DNA from: Alcanivorax sp.
Lineage (GTDB): Bacteria; Pseudomonadota; Gammaproteobacteria; Pseudomonadales; Alcanivoracaceae
DNA: 64,000 bases
Direction of reading: 5' to 3'
Assembly: GCF_002733835.1 (NCBI RefSeq)
Contig: NZ_NVWY01000006.1
Span: forward strand, 62,001-126,000
Position 1 is the first letter of the stretch. Each line of letters starts with the position of its first letter. The notes beneath the pieces were generated by a model that saw only the letters and a list, made by a program, of their open reading frames with translations, did no database searches and was not told the origin of the DNA. The position numbers and the translations under genes were made by a program. Positions 1-9,481 of this stretch are shown here, one piece after another.

Positions 1-2
1 GC

Positions 3-635
3 CTGGTGTATACCCGGGCGCGCCATCAGCGGTTGCCAAAAGATGTGCAAATTCGGCAAACCGGTGAAGCCAACCTGCCTGCCATGGCAGCGTTGCTGCA
101 ACGGGAAGGGGCCAGCAAGCAGTTCTTTCCCTACTGGGATGTTTGCCGGGTACGCGGTGACGCTTATTGCTACGGACTGAACCCGGAGAGCTTTCTTGGG
201 CTGTGGGTCAATGGGCAGCTGAAGGGGTTGCTGGGATTCTGGGATCAGCAGGGCATAAAGCAGACGCGCGTCTTGGGTTATGCACGGGGTCTGCGGGTTT
301 TGCGCCACCTCTACAATACCCATAGCGTTTTACGCGGTGGCATGAAGCTGCCTGCGCCCGGTGGCATCTTGTCCTATCTCACCTTGCACAGTGTGGTGGT
401 GGAAGATAACCAGCCCGAGTTGCTGCGTCTGTTGCTGGATCACGCCGTGGACCGTTTTCATGGTCGATATGATGCCCTGGTGTGTGGTTTCTTTGCCCAG
501 GATCCTCTGGCACGTGTGCCGGCACGCTACCGCCGCCGTCTGTTATTGAGTGATCACTTTCTGGTGAGCTACGACGGTGACCCCCGGGCGCAACTGGATG
601 ACCGCCTGCCCTATGTGGAAGTGGCGCGCCTGTGA
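3..635 (+). CDS. GNAT-like acyltransferase, 5' end cut off by the window
   Basis: The reading frame is open to the left edge, so the true start is probably outside the window; about 210 residues are visible. The segment VQIRQTGEANLPAMAALLQ followed by alternating strands and helices looks like a GNAT (N-acetyltransferase fold) domain, but I see no diagnostic acetyl-CoA loop, so the family call is soft. The stop codon TGA (633-635) overlaps the GTG start of the next gene, which implies translational coupling with the acyltransferase-like protein and, through it, with the RND exporter genes. The substrate is not recognisable. It could instead be an uncharacterised protein that only shares the fold. 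Confidence 0.5.
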   Translation: MVYTRARHQRLPKDVQIRQTGEANLPAMAALLQREGASKQFFPYWDVCRVRGDAYCYGLNPESFLGLWVNGQLKGLLGFWDQQGIKQTRVLGYARGLRVLRHLYNTHSVLRGGMKLPAPGGILSYLTLHSVVVEDNQPELLRLLLDHAVDRFHGRYDALVCGFFAQDPLARVPARYRRRLLLSDHFLVSYDGDPRAQLDDRLPYVEVARL

Positions 636-1636
636 ATACCTTGCCAGCCAGAGCATTGTCGTCCCGGCCGCCGGTGGATTATATCGGCATGTGGTACCGC
701 GCCCGAGCCGGGCTGGGTATTGATGATCGCATAGAATTTATCTTCATCGATCCGTACAGCGGTGAACGCGACACCGTCGCCTTGCGCCATCGGGACCATG
801 ATGGGGTGGGCGGCATTACCCAGGCCTTGAAACAACGCGGGGTGACCCCGCCGGCCATGCCACTGAGCCGCCAGAAGCAGGCACCGCGCTGGTGGCAGCG
901 TTGGCAACGGTTGCCGGACGACCTGCCTGCGGTGGAACCGGTGTGGCGCCGCTGGCGGGACTTGGCTGGGCAAGCAGAACCTGAAGCGATCGAAGCCAGC
1001 CCGGTCTGCGTGCAATGGTTGAATCCGGCGCAGACCCGCGCGCTGTATCAGCGAGCCCACCAGCACAAGGTATCCGTGAACAGCCTGCTGTTGCTGGCAT
1101 TGCACCGGGCGGTCTGTGACACCCTGATGTTGCACGGCATTGCCGGTAGCTGGTGCTTTCCGGTGAACATGCGCGGTGTGGTGCCCATGTTGCGTGAGGA
1201 CATGAACCTGTCCAGCGCGTTCTATCTCACTGTGGACCATGAGGACAAGGCCGCCAGGCTGGACCGCTCCGTGCGCGGCTACCTCAAGGCCAATGTGCAC
1301 TGGCGGTATTGGCACCTGGCACGTATTGGCCGCTTGATTGGCCAGCGGGGGGTGAACTGGTTGTGTGGGCGTTTGCAGAAAGGCACCCGGCACTGCGGGT
1401 CTTTTTCCAGCCTGGGTGAGTGGGAAATGGACTTTGCCTCCGCCGGGATGCCCAAAGATACCGTGTTTGCCTGCTGTGGCCCGGGCAGCCCGAGCCATCC
1501 GGTCGCGAATGGTGTGATTGTGGTAAATGGCTGTATGAGCCTGTCCCTGAAAGTGCACTCTTCCCTGGGCGTGCCGCAAGCCACGGTACGCCAGTGCTTG
1601 CAGCGCTGGGTTAATTGGCTGGGAGTGGTTGAATGA
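632..1636 (+). CDS. Condensation/CAT-superfamily acyltransferase-like protein
   Basis: The protein has 334 residues. It carries an HRDHDG hexamer near residue 53, which fits the HxxxDG catalytic motif of the chloramphenicol-acetyltransferase/condensation/WS-DGAT superfamily, where the second His acts as general base. A later block, FPVNMRGVV, resembles the region where this superfamily carries a conserved N-x-R or D-F-G-x-G type element. At about 330 residues it is shorter than NRPS condensation domains (about 450) and closer to stand-alone acyltransferases. The start is GTG at 632, overlapping the upstream stop; the stop overlaps the ATG of the membrane-fusion protein. The operon suggests that it makes or modifies the compound the RND pump exports; this is inference. 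Confidence 0.55.
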   Translation: MNTLPARALSSRPPVDYIGMWYRARAGLGIDDRIEFIFIDPYSGERDTVALRHRDHDGVGGITQALKQRGVTPPAMPLSRQKQAPRWWQRWQRLPDDLPAVEPVWRRWRDLAGQAEPEAIEASPVCVQWLNPAQTRALYQRAHQHKVSVNSLLLLALHRAVCDTLMLHGIAGSWCFPVNMRGVVPMLREDMNLSSAFYLTVDHEDKAARLDRSVRGYLKANVHWRYWHLARIGRLIGQRGVNWLCGRLQKGTRHCGSFSSLGEWEMDFASAGMPKDTVFACCGPGSPSHPVANGVIVVNGCMSLSLKVHSSLGVPQATVRQCLQRWVNWLGVVE

Positions 1637-2817
1637 AATTGCCTGCCGGTTTGCGTTCCCTCAGCTTGCGGACACTGGTGGCGTTGCTGGCCACCCTGGC
1701 CATGGTGATGGCCGTTTTCTCACTTTATCTGGTGCCGCCGGCCCCCCCGCCGGCCAAGGCCAAGGATAGCGTGTTGGCCCTCAATACCATCACCGTGGAT
1801 TGGCGGGATGTGGTGATTCCGGTGTTCAGTCAGGGCCAGGCCACGGCGCGCCACGACCTGCCGTTGAGTCTTGAGGTCTCCGGGCGAATTCAGGAGGTAG
1901 CGCCGGCGTTTGCCGATGGTGGGCGAGTGGCTGCAGGCGATGTGTTGCTCAAGCTGGATCCGGAGCCTTTTGCTCTGGAGGTCACCTCGCGTCAGAACAG
2001 TGTCCATGCGGCGCGTCTGCACCTGGCCCAGACCCGGGCCAAGGCGCGGGTGTCCGGGGCTTCCGGGCGCTCATCGGCGCTGGGGCGGTTCGAGCCGCAA
2101 CTGGACGAAGCCTTAAGCCGGCTGAGTGCCGCCCGTGCCAGCCTGCGTCAGGCGGAGCGTAACCAGGAACAGACCGAATTGCTGGCGCCGATCAGCGGGC
2201 GCCTGAAAGCTGTACAGGTGATGGCAGGGCAACATGTGCAGGCGGGCAGCAAGCTGGCCCAGCTGTACCAGGAAGATCAGGTGGAAATTCGCCTGCCGGT
2301 CCGTGATGAGTGGCTGGGCTTGCTGGGTATCGTGCCTGGTGATGACAGCACTCTGGAGGCGGTCAGTGTGATCCTTACCGGCCGTTTCGCGGGGCGGGAG
2401 GGGCACTGGGAGGGCAAGGTGGTGCGCCGTGAAGGGGGGCTGAACCGCAACCAGATGATGTACCTGATCGTGCAGGTCGCCAACGACGGTCAGTCATTGC
2501 CGCTGGAACCCGGTGTGCTGGTGCAGGCGGAACTGCGCGGTGCCGCGACGCCGGCGGTGGCGGTGCTGCCCCGTTCTGCCCAGGCCGGTGACCAGTCCGT
2601 TTGGGTGCTGGACGACGACCAGCGCTTGCGCCGTCAGCAGGTGGCGATACTGCATCAGGACAGTGACAACCTCTACCTCCACGATGGGGTTAACAGCGCG
2701 ACGTCGGTGGTGTTGGCCGGTGACCTGCAATTGCTGGAAGGCATGCGGATCGATCCGCGTCCGGCCCAGACTGGTCTGGCCCATAACAGCGAAAACCGTG
2801 GTGAGGGACATCCATGA
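1633..2817 (+). CDS. RND efflux periplasmic adaptor (membrane fusion protein)
   Basis: This 394-residue protein of the HlyD/AcrA type links an inner-membrane RND pump to an outer-membrane channel. One N-terminal membrane anchor (about residues 14-35) has no lipobox. It is followed by the first half of a biotinyl-lipoyl domain (SLEVSGRIQEVAPAF, about 76-90), a helical hairpin (about 115-175), the second lipoyl half (TELLAPISGRLKAVQVMAGQ, about 183-202) and beta-barrel and membrane-proximal domains. Both flanking overlaps are ATGA, so it is coupled to the acyltransferase-like gene and to the pump. No outer-membrane factor gene is nearby, so a TolC-like partner must be encoded elsewhere. Confidence 0.93.
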   Translation: MKLPAGLRSLSLRTLVALLATLAMVMAVFSLYLVPPAPPPAKAKDSVLALNTITVDWRDVVIPVFSQGQATARHDLPLSLEVSGRIQEVAPAFADGGRVAAGDVLLKLDPEPFALEVTSRQNSVHAARLHLAQTRAKARVSGASGRSSALGRFEPQLDEALSRLSAARASLRQAERNQEQTELLAPISGRLKAVQVMAGQHVQAGSKLAQLYQEDQVEIRLPVRDEWLGLLGIVPGDDSTLEAVSVILTGRFAGREGHWEGKVVRREGGLNRNQMMYLIVQVANDGQSLPLEPGVLVQAELRGAATPAVAVLPRSAQAGDQSVWVLDDDQRLRRQQVAILHQDSDNLYLHDGVNSATSVVLAGDLQLLEGMRIDPRPAQTGLAHNSENRGEGHP

Positions 2818-5800
2818 ATCGTTCCATTGCCTGGTTCGCCAGAAATGGGGCGGTTGCCAACCTGTTGATGATGACCCTGCTGCTGGCAGGGCTGCTGGCC
2901 ATTCCCCATACCCGTCAGGAAACCCTGCCCAATGTGCCGCTGGACCGCATCGGCATTTATGTGGCGTACCCCCAGGCCACCCCGGAAACCGTGGAATCGC
3001 TGGTCTGTACGCCGGTGGAAACGGCGGTGGACGATGTGGAGGGCGGTACCGAGCTGATCAGCGAATCCCGTGAGGGGTTATGCAGCGTGCAGCTGGATGT
3101 GCTGGAAGGGCATGACACGGGCGATGTGCTGGAGCAGATCCGCACGCGCCTGGATGCTCTGGATAACCTGCCCAAGGGAGCCGCCCGCCCGCGAGTGCAG
3201 GAGCTGATTGTGCGTAACCGGGTGGTGCGGTTGTTGCTTAGTGGCTCCTTGTCACGCACGGACTTGTACCAGCTGGGCAACCGGGTTCGCCGGCAACTTC
3301 TCAACCGTGATGCTATTTCCAGCGTGGATATTGAAAACCTGCCGGAACGGGAAATGGCGCTGCTGGTTTCCCGGGATGACCTGTATCGCTACGAGCTGAC
3401 GCTGGATGGCATTGCGGCTGCAGCCAGCCAGAGCGTGCAGCGCATCGCCGGTGGTGTGTTGCGCAGCGACAAGGGCGACTGGCTGCTGCAGACCGGCGAA
3501 CAGCCCGGTGATGCCCGTGCTTATGAGCAGCTGGTGATCCGCCAGTCGGACCAGGGCGACTTGTTGAAACTGGGCGATGTGGCCCAGGTGCAGGACGGCT
3601 TTTCCCGGGACACCCAGGCCGCCTGGCTGGATGGCAAACCGGCGGTGGCGCTGGATGTGTATCGGGTAGGCGATCAGAACGTGCTGGATGTGGCCGGAGC
3701 GGTGCGTAACTACCTGGCTGAGGCGGACTTGCCCCCCGGTGTCGGGTTGCAGGTGTGGAGTGATGATGCCCGCCAATTCAGTGAGCGCTCCAACCTGCTT
3801 TGGCGTAACGCCTTGCAAGGCCTGGTACTGCTGACGCTCATGCTGGCCATCTTCCTGACCCTGCGGCTGGCGGGCTGGGTGGCGCTGGGGATTCCCGTGT
3901 GCATGCTCGGCGCCTGCGCCATGCTGCCGTTGCTGGGTGAGTCCTTCAACACCATCTCCCTGTTCGCCTTTATTCTGGTGCTGGGGATTGTGGTGGATGA
4001 TGCGGTGATCGTGGGCGAAAGCATTGATCACCAACGCCGCCAGGGGCTGACCGGTGGGCAAGCCGCTATCAGTGGGGCGCAACGGGTGGCGAAGCCGATT
4101 TTGTTTGCGGTGATGACCACGCTTTTTGCCTTTGCCCCCTTGTTGTTTCTGCCGGGGCCGGAAGGGGCATTGATGCGGGTTATCCCCATCGTCTCGATCA
4201 CCATCTTGCTGCTGTCGTTGGTGGAGTCCCTGTGGATTTTGCCGGCCCACTTGAGCCACGATCGCCCGGCGCGGGGGCTGTGGCTGAAATCCGAACAACT
4301 GGCCACACGGCTTAACGATGGTCTGGAGCATTGGCTGGACCGGCGCGCCCGGCCCATTCTGCGGCGCTGCCTGCATTGGCGCTATGTGCTGGTGGTGGTG
4401 TTCGTGGGCCTGTTTATTTTCTGCTGTGCGCTGGTCAACAGCGGCTGGCTGACCATGGTGCTGTTCTCACGGGTAGAAGGGGATCGGGTGATGGCGGAAG
4501 TGGTGTTCCCGCAGGGGACCGGCGACCTGCGCCTGGCCCGGGAAGTGCGCGAGCTGGAAGACTCCGCCCATACCCTGGCACGTCAGCTGGCAGAGGGCGT
4601 TGATGATGATCAAGCCGAGGCACCGATCCACATCGATGCGGTGTTTGCCGAACAGGGCGTGCGCCAGAAAACCTCCAACGCCCGTGATCCCGGTGCGCGA
4701 TATCGGGTTCGGGTGACCCTGGCGATCAGCGGTGATACCAGCGCCATGCCGCCGCGGGAAATCGCACGGCGTTGGCGTGACCAGCACGGGGTGATCGCCG
4801 ATGCGTTATCGGTGAAGTTCCATGCCAGCCTGATGCAGGTGAAGCCGGACATTCATATCAATTTGTTCCACCCGGATCTGGCTACGTTGCAGCGTATGAG
4901 TGAACAGGTGGCGTTGGCGTTGACGCGCATGGAGGGGGTTCATGAGGTGGCCAATAATCTGCATGCCCAGCGAACTATTGTGGATATCAACCTGCGTGAA
5001 GAAGGGGAGCGAGCCGGCTTGCGCGCCGAGCAAGTGGGGGCGCAGGTGCGCAATGCGTTCCATGGCATCGAACTGGACCGCTGGTTCGAGCAGGACCAGG
5101 AGGTGCCGGTGATGCTGCGGCTGGCCCAGGCCGACAGCCGCCAGATTACCGATCTGGAACGGATGCCGGTGCAACTGGCCGACGGTGAAATGACCGTGCT
5201 CGCCGCCGTGGCCTCGCTATCGCGTCGCCAGGCGCCAGCCATGATCAGCCATTACGATGGGCGCCGCAGCGCCACGGTGAGTGCCTTTGTGGATGAGCAT
5301 GCCACGTCCCCGGCTCTGGCGATGGCGGAGCTGCGCAAGGCGCTGCTGGATCCGATGATGGCCGCTGACGATAAAGCCGGCTGGACGGTGGCGGGCAAGC
5401 AGGCGGCGATCAAGGACTTCCTGTCACACCTGTCGATAAGCTATCTGATTGCATTGGCCGCAATCTTCTTCCTGCTCACCATTCTGTTCGGCGGTTATGG
5501 TCAGCCCTTGCTGGTGATGGCGGCGATTCCGTTTGGCCTGGTGGGGGCCTTTATGGGGCATTTTCTGCTGGGTTACAGCGTGACACTGTGGTCGCTGGTG
5601 GGAATCATCGCGGTGAGCGGCGTGGTGGTGAATGACAACCTGGTATTGCTCGATGCCATCAACGACCTGCGGGAAAAAGGCGCGTCGTTGCGCGATGCGG
5701 TGATTCGTGGTGTGAGCGGGCGGTTGCGGCCAGTGATGTTGACGTCCATCACCACCTTTGCCGGTGTCGCACCGCTGATGCTGGAAACCAGCGTGCAAGC

Positions 5801-6104
5801 CCGCTTCCTGATACCCATGGCTGTCTCGCTGGCCTTCGGGGTGCTGTTTGCCACCCTGGTGAGCTTGCTGTTAGTGCCCAGCCTGTTGGTGATATCCAAT
5901 GATGTGAAGGGGCTGGTCACCCGCTGGCTGGCCCGCTGGCGAGCACCGGAAGCATCGGAACAGGATACCGTGGAGATGGCCTATGAACGCGGCCGCTTGT
6001 ATGCAGGATGGGCAGGGGACAACCCGTATCACGATGCCGTGCTGGGCTCCGCCTGGGAGGCAGGCCGGCAGGATTACCTGCAAGGCCAGGCAGGCGCGCA
6101 GTGA
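2814..6104 (+). CDS. RND-family efflux pump, inner-membrane permease
   Basis: The 1096-residue protein has the usual RND plan: a first transmembrane helix (about 11-30), a large periplasmic loop, six helices, a second loop and six helices. The motif GIVVDDAVIVGESI contains the adjacent Asp pair of TM4 used for proton relay, as in HAE1-type pumps, so it is probably a proton-driven exporter. It overlaps the adaptor gene by 4 nt. About 60 residues follow the last membrane helix; the end (about 1059-1092) reads AYERGRLYAGWAGDNPYHDA, then a W-x-x-G element, which resembles the short Rmf/CrpP motif (see findings). The coupling with two acyltransferase-like genes suggests export of an acylated product rather than general multidrug efflux. 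Confidence 0.93.
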   Translation: MNRSIAWFARNGAVANLLMMTLLLAGLLAIPHTRQETLPNVPLDRIGIYVAYPQATPETVESLVCTPVETAVDDVEGGTELISESREGLCSVQLDVLEGHDTGDVLEQIRTRLDALDNLPKGAARPRVQELIVRNRVVRLLLSGSLSRTDLYQLGNRVRRQLLNRDAISSVDIENLPEREMALLVSRDDLYRYELTLDGIAAAASQSVQRIAGGVLRSDKGDWLLQTGEQPGDARAYEQLVIRQSDQGDLLKLGDVAQVQDGFSRDTQAAWLDGKPAVALDVYRVGDQNVLDVAGAVRNYLAEADLPPGVGLQVWSDDARQFSERSNLLWRNALQGLVLLTLMLAIFLTLRLAGWVALGIPVCMLGACAMLPLLGESFNTISLFAFILVLGIVVDDAVIVGESIDHQRRQGLTGGQAAISGAQRVAKPILFAVMTTLFAFAPLLFLPGPEGALMRVIPIVSITILLLSLVESLWILPAHLSHDRPARGLWLKSEQLATRLNDGLEHWLDRRARPILRRCLHWRYVLVVVFVGLFIFCCALVNSGWLTMVLFSRVEGDRVMAEVVFPQGTGDLRLAREVRELEDSAHTLARQLAEGVDDDQAEAPIHIDAVFAEQGVRQKTSNARDPGARYRVRVTLAISGDTSAMPPREIARRWRDQHGVIADALSVKFHASLMQVKPDIHINLFHPDLATLQRMSEQVALALTRMEGVHEVANNLHAQRTIVDINLREEGERAGLRAEQVGAQVRNAFHGIELDRWFEQDQEVPVMLRLAQADSRQITDLERMPVQLADGEMTVLAAVASLSRRQAPAMISHYDGRRSATVSAFVDEHATSPALAMAELRKALLDPMMAADDKAGWTVAGKQAAIKDFLSHLSISYLIALAAIFFLLTILFGGYGQPLLVMAAIPFGLVGAFMGHFLLGYSVTLWSLVGIIAVSGVVVNDNLVLLDAINDLREKGASLRDAVIRGVSGRLRPVMLTSITTFAGVAPLMLETSVQARFLIPMAVSLAFGVLFATLVSLLLVPSLLVISNDVKGLVTRWLARWRAPEASEQDTVEMAYERGRLYAGWAGDNPYHDAVLGSAWEAGRQDYLQGQAGAQ

Positions 6105-6173
6105 TGCAGGTTTCTGGCGGGGCTTGGTGCGTCAGGTTTTTGGCGTCAGCCGCCAAGCAAATCCCATGAACGC

Positions 6174-6208
6174 AAGAGGCCGCACCCCAAGCAGGGGCGC
6201 GGCCTCTT
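6174..6208. terminator. Bidirectional hairpin between the RND operon and gpmA
   Basis: A perfect 10-bp stem, AAGAGGCCGC (6174-6183) with GCGGCCTCTT (6199-6208), has an inner CCCC/GGGG pairing in the loop. It lies between two convergent genes, where a shared terminator is expected. The flanking A/T runs are short, so termination strength is uncertain. Confidence 0.75.
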
Positions 6209-6274
6209 CGTTAACAGCAAGCGTTGCGGTTGTACGCGTTGTGGCGTGCCGCGTGGAGCCTGTTGCGTCTCTTT

Positions 6275-7021
6275 TTACGCCTTACCTTGATTGGCCACCG
6301 CTTCCGCTGCTTTTGCAGCCGCTTCTGCGTCGCCCAGGTAGTAGTTCTTGATGGGCTTCAGGTCGTCGTCCAGCTCGTAGACCATCGGCACGCCGGTGGG
6401 GATGTTGAGCTTGACGATTTCCTCGTCGGAAATGTCACCCAGGTATTTCACCAGCGCGCGCAGGCTGTTGCCGTGGGCGCAGATCAGTACCTGTTTGCCG
6501 GCTTCGATTTGCGGTTTGATGTCGCTTTCGAAGTAAGGCACGAAGCGGTCGACTGTGTCTTTCAGGCTTTCTGACAGGGGGATCTGCGCTTCGCTCAGGT
6601 CCTTGTACACCCGGAAGTTGCCGGCATAACGCTCGTCATCGCGCTCCATTTTCGGCGGTGGCGTATCGTAGCTGCGACGCCAGATATGTACCTGGTCATC
6701 CCCGTACTTGGCGGCAGTTTCCGCCTTGTTCAGGCCCTGCAGGGCACCGTAGTGGCGTTCATTGAGGCGGTAGTCACGGATCACCGGAATCCACATCTGG
6801 TCCATGTTGTCCAGAATGCTCCACAGGGTGCGGATCGCACGCTTGAGCACTGAAGTGTAAGCCACATCAAACTCAAAGCCGGCTTCCTTCAGCAGCTCGC
6901 CTGCGGTGCGGGCTTCCTCGCGGCCTTGATCGGTCAGATCCACGTCTTTCCAGCCGGTGAAGCGATTTTCCTTGTTCCATACGCTCTGGCCGTGGCGGAC
7001 CAGTACCAGTTTCGTGCTCAT
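6275..7021 (-). CDS. gpmA: 2,3-bisphosphoglycerate-dependent phosphoglycerate mutase
   Basis: This cytosolic enzyme of 248 residues interconverts 3- and 2-phosphoglycerate in glycolysis and gluconeogenesis. The phosphohistidine motif [10 protein letters not shown] stands at residues 7-16, followed by [13 protein letters not shown] and [16 protein letters not shown], which are hallmarks of the cofactor-dependent family. The length equals that of the E. coli enzyme (250). It is transcribed alone, divergent from rnd and convergent with the RND operon. Confidence 0.97.
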   Translation of the reverse strand: MSTKLVLVRHGQSVWNKENRFTGWKDVDLTDQGREEARTAGELLKEAGFEFDVAYTSVLKRAIRTLWSILDNMDQMWIPVIRDYRLNERHYGALQGLNKAETAAKYGDDQVHIWRRSYDTPPPKMERDDERYAGNFRVYKDLSEAQIPLSESLKDTVDRFVPYFESDIKPQIEAGKQVLICAHGNSLRALVKYLGDISDEEIVKLNIPTGVPMVYELDDDLKPIKNYYLGDAEAAAKAAEAVANQGKA

Positions 7022-7098
7022 TAGCGTTATTCCTGTGCGATTTCAATGCGGCGCAAAGAGTAGCAGAAATGCGCCGGGAAATTGAGCGCCACAGCCCG

Positions 7099-7104
7099 TA
7101 TAAT
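7099..7104 (+). promoter_or_regulatory. Possible -10 element for the rnd operon
   Basis: A perfect TATAAT lies in the 220-bp gpmA-rnd divergent region, 137 nt before the rnd start. The hexamer 17-18 nt upstream is a poor match to TTGACA, so the assignment rests on the -10 box and location alone. Confidence 0.3.
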
Positions 7105-7241
7105 CGTCGCAAATTCTGTTGCCGCTGCCGGCAAGGCCTGTCCTGTGTGTTTTTTTGCAGACCATTTTGCCCTTTTCATGCGCAGCGATGACCTGTGAAA
7201 GCCGTTTCAAGGGCTTTTTCATTCCCGGATAAGGCGAAAAC

Positions 7242-8318
7242 ATGGCGTATCTTTGGTGCGAGGACAATCAGGCAATCAGTGAATGGCAAGCTGGGCTGAC
7301 GGCGGGGACCCCGCTGTATCTGGACACGGAATTCATGCGCGAGCGCACCTTCTGGCCGCAATTGGCGCTGGTGCAGGTACACGACGGTGAACAAATTCGC
7401 CTGATTGATACCACCCGGGTGGACGGCCCCACACTGTCTCCGGTATTTCAGCAGCACACCCTGGTCATGCATGCCTGCTCGGAAGATCTGGAAGCCATTG
7501 CCACCTTTACCGGCCAATACCCGGCTGCCATCGAAGATACCCAGATTGCTGCGGCGCTGAGCGGCGAAGATATGCAGTGGGGGTACCAGAAAGTGGTCCA
7601 GATGCTGCTGGGTGTTGACCTGCCCAAAGGCGCAACGCGCACCAACTGGCTGAAGCGGCCATTGAGCGATGAGCAGCTTCACTACGCTGAAGATGATGTT
7701 AAGTATCTACCTGAGGTGGCCGGGATCCTCGCCGAGCGGCTCGATGGGCTGGGTCGACGGGGCTGGTGGGAAGAAGAGTGCGCACGCTTGCTGAACCAGG
7801 CCCGTAGCGAAATCCGGCCGCAGGACGCCTGGCGTAATGTGAAAGGCGCCGGTCTGTTACAGGGGCAAAGCCTGGCGGTGCTGGCGGCTCTGGCGCCCTG
7901 GCGAGACCAGATGGCGCGCGAACGGAACCTGCCGAAGAGTTTTGTGCTCAAAGATGCCCAATTACTGGATCTGGCCCGTGCCAGCCGCAGTGATCGTGGG
8001 TTGTTGGCGGATCTGGGTTTCCATCCCAAACAGATTCGCCGCGATGGCGATGCGTTACTGACACTGATGGAAGAGGGCCGTCGGCAGACTCCGCCGGAGC
8101 CGCTGCCTGGGCCGCCGGATGCGGCCCAGAAGAAACTGGCCAAGACCCTGCGCAGCCGGGTAGGCGTGATTGCAGAAAAAATGGACATGAAACCGGATGT
8201 ACTGATGCGTCGGCGTTGGCTGGAAGCCCTTATCCGCAACCCGGAGCAGGTGCCGGAGCCGTTGACCGGGTGGCGTTACGACATCGTCACTCAACCTCTG
8301 CTGGAGTTGCTGAAGTGA
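7242..8318 (+). CDS. rnd: Ribonuclease D
   Basis: This 3'-5' exoribonuclease acts in tRNA 3'-end maturation and has 358 residues. The DEDD exonuclease domain is at the N terminus: Asp28 and Glu30 in [10 protein letters not shown], Asp in [10 protein letters not shown], and Tyr and Asp in [10 protein letters not shown]. An HRDC domain follows in the second half (about 205-285). It heads an operon: its TGA stop overlaps the GTG start of ycgL, an order shared with Pseudomonas genomes. Confidence 0.96.
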   Translation: MAYLWCEDNQAISEWQAGLTAGTPLYLDTEFMRERTFWPQLALVQVHDGEQIRLIDTTRVDGPTLSPVFQQHTLVMHACSEDLEAIATFTGQYPAAIEDTQIAAALSGEDMQWGYQKVVQMLLGVDLPKGATRTNWLKRPLSDEQLHYAEDDVKYLPEVAGILAERLDGLGRRGWWEEECARLLNQARSEIRPQDAWRNVKGAGLLQGQSLAVLAALAPWRDQMARERNLPKSFVLKDAQLLDLARASRSDRGLLADLGFHPKQIRRDGDALLTLMEEGRRQTPPEPLPGPPDAAQKKLAKTLRSRVGVIAEKMDMKPDVLMRRRWLEALIRNPEQVPEPLTGWRYDIVTQPLLELLK

Positions 8319-8632
8319 GTGAGGGAGTGCTGAAAGGTAAACTGTTTTGTTCGATCTACAAGAGCCGTCGTAAAAGCGGCATGTATTTGTATGTGGATCG
8401 CCAGAAAGGCCTGAAAGACGTGCCGGAAGTGTTGATGGGGCAATTTGGCCACGCTGTACATGTGACCGACATGATCCTGAGCCCGGCGCGGCCTCTGGCT
8501 CGGGCGGATGTGGAGCAGGTTATCGGTAAAATCCGCGAGCAGGGCTTTTATCTGCAGATGCCGCCGCCGCCGGATGAAGACCTGTTCATGGCCGATGGCC
8601 ATCCGGATAAACCGGCCGGGCGTGATGCCTGA
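8315..8632 (+). CDS. ycgL: YcgL-domain protein
   Basis: This is a 105-residue cytosolic protein of the small YcgL family (about 100 residues, function unknown). The family-typical stretches are [18 protein letters not shown] near the start and [15 protein letters not shown] near the end. I chose the GTG at 8315 because it overlaps the rnd stop and gives the family length. It overlaps ycgN by 8 nt. The constant rnd-ycgL-ycgN neighbourhood hints at a link with RNA metabolism, but nothing in the sequence shows it. Confidence 0.9.
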   Translation: MSEGVLKGKLFCSIYKSRRKSGMYLYVDRQKGLKDVPEVLMGQFGHAVHVTDMILSPARPLARADVEQVIGKIREQGFYLQMPPPPDEDLFMADGHPDKPAGRDA

Positions 8633-9083
8633 CGTGACCCGGCCACTGCGTGCGCAGTTCTGGACCCTGCCGCTGAGCGAGCTCAATGCCCGCGAGTGGG
8701 AGGCGTTGTGCGATGGGTGTGGCCGCTGTTGTCTGGTCAAACTGGAAGATGAAGACAGTGGCGAGCTGGCGTTTACCAATTTGGCCTGCCGCTTTCTGGA
8801 TAGCAAAAAATGTCAGTGTCGTGTGTATCCGGAGCGTTTTCAGCGGGTCCCTGACTGTATTCAAGTGACTGAAGCCATTGCCCGGGATACCGACTGGTTG
8901 CCGTCCACTTGTGCGTATCGTTTGCGCGCCCATGGCCAGCCGTTACCCGGCTGGCACCCGCTGCTTAGCGAAAATGCGGGCAGCGTGAAGCAGGCGGGTA
9001 TCAGCGTGGCCGGGCGCGTGGTGTCCGAGCAGCTTGTGCCGGAAGACGATTGGGAAGAGCATATTGTTCACTGGATCGACTGA
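8625..9083 (+). CDS. ycgN: YcgN/UPF0260 family cysteine-cluster protein
   Basis: This 152-residue protein has a cysteine-rich core: CDGCGRCC (about residues 29-36), [15 protein letters not shown] and CAYRLR. The pattern matches the YkgJ/YcgN zinc- or iron-binding family of unknown function; E. coli YcgN has 153 residues. Start ATG 8625 gives this length; an in-frame GTG at 8622 is an alternative. It is the third gene of the rnd operon. Confidence 0.92.
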   Translation: MPDVTRPLRAQFWTLPLSELNAREWEALCDGCGRCCLVKLEDEDSGELAFTNLACRFLDSKKCQCRVYPERFQRVPDCIQVTEAIARDTDWLPSTCAYRLRAHGQPLPGWHPLLSENAGSVKQAGISVAGRVVSEQLVPEDDWEEHIVHWID

Positions 9084-9133
9084 ATCCAGGCAAGGGCCTG
9101 GCAGTGGGTTCCATTACACGTGTAGGAGAAGTT

Positions 9134-9481
9134 GTGACAACACAAGCATATCTATGGGGCTGGTTCGTCTACCTGATCGGCAGCATCGGCGTATTGTTTG
9201 TCTGGTGGTGGCTGACACGTCCGCTGTCACGATGGGGCAAGGTACCGTTGCGAACCCTGTTGACGGCCCTGTTGCTGACCCCCTGGTCCGTTTCCCCGCA
9301 GCATGACGAATGGGCGCCGGCCTGGGTGGTCAGTCTGTTCGATGGCCTGGCCCAGGAGGATGTGAGCCTGTGGCGTGCTGGTGGGCCGCTGTTGGCCATG
9401 CTGGTAGTGGCATTGGTGGTGGCGGTGTTTGAACTGTGGCGGCAGCGGCGCAAACAAGCGGCCCTGTCGGTTCAGCAATGA
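9134..9481 (+). CDS. Small inner-membrane protein of unknown function
   Basis: The protein has 115 residues. I place the start at GTG 9134 because TAGGAG lies at 9123-9128, a good ribosome-binding distance; the frame is open further upstream but without such a site. Two or three hydrophobic helices are visible (about 9-27, 36-50 and 75-92), followed by a basic C-terminal tail (WRQRRKQ). No family is recognised. Its end overlaps the HIT gene by 4 nt. Confidence 0.75.
   Translation: MTTQAYLWGWFVYLIGSIGVLFVWWWLTRPLSRWGKVPLRTLLTALLLTPWSVSPQHDEWAPAWVVSLFDGLAQEDVSLWRAGGPLLAMLVVALVVAVFELWRQRRKQAALSVQQ

Noticed and set aside
3252-4376. A 374-codon frame opposite the RND pump gene
   Set aside because: It is the shadow of the pump gene; composition is Gln/His-rich as typical of antisense translation.
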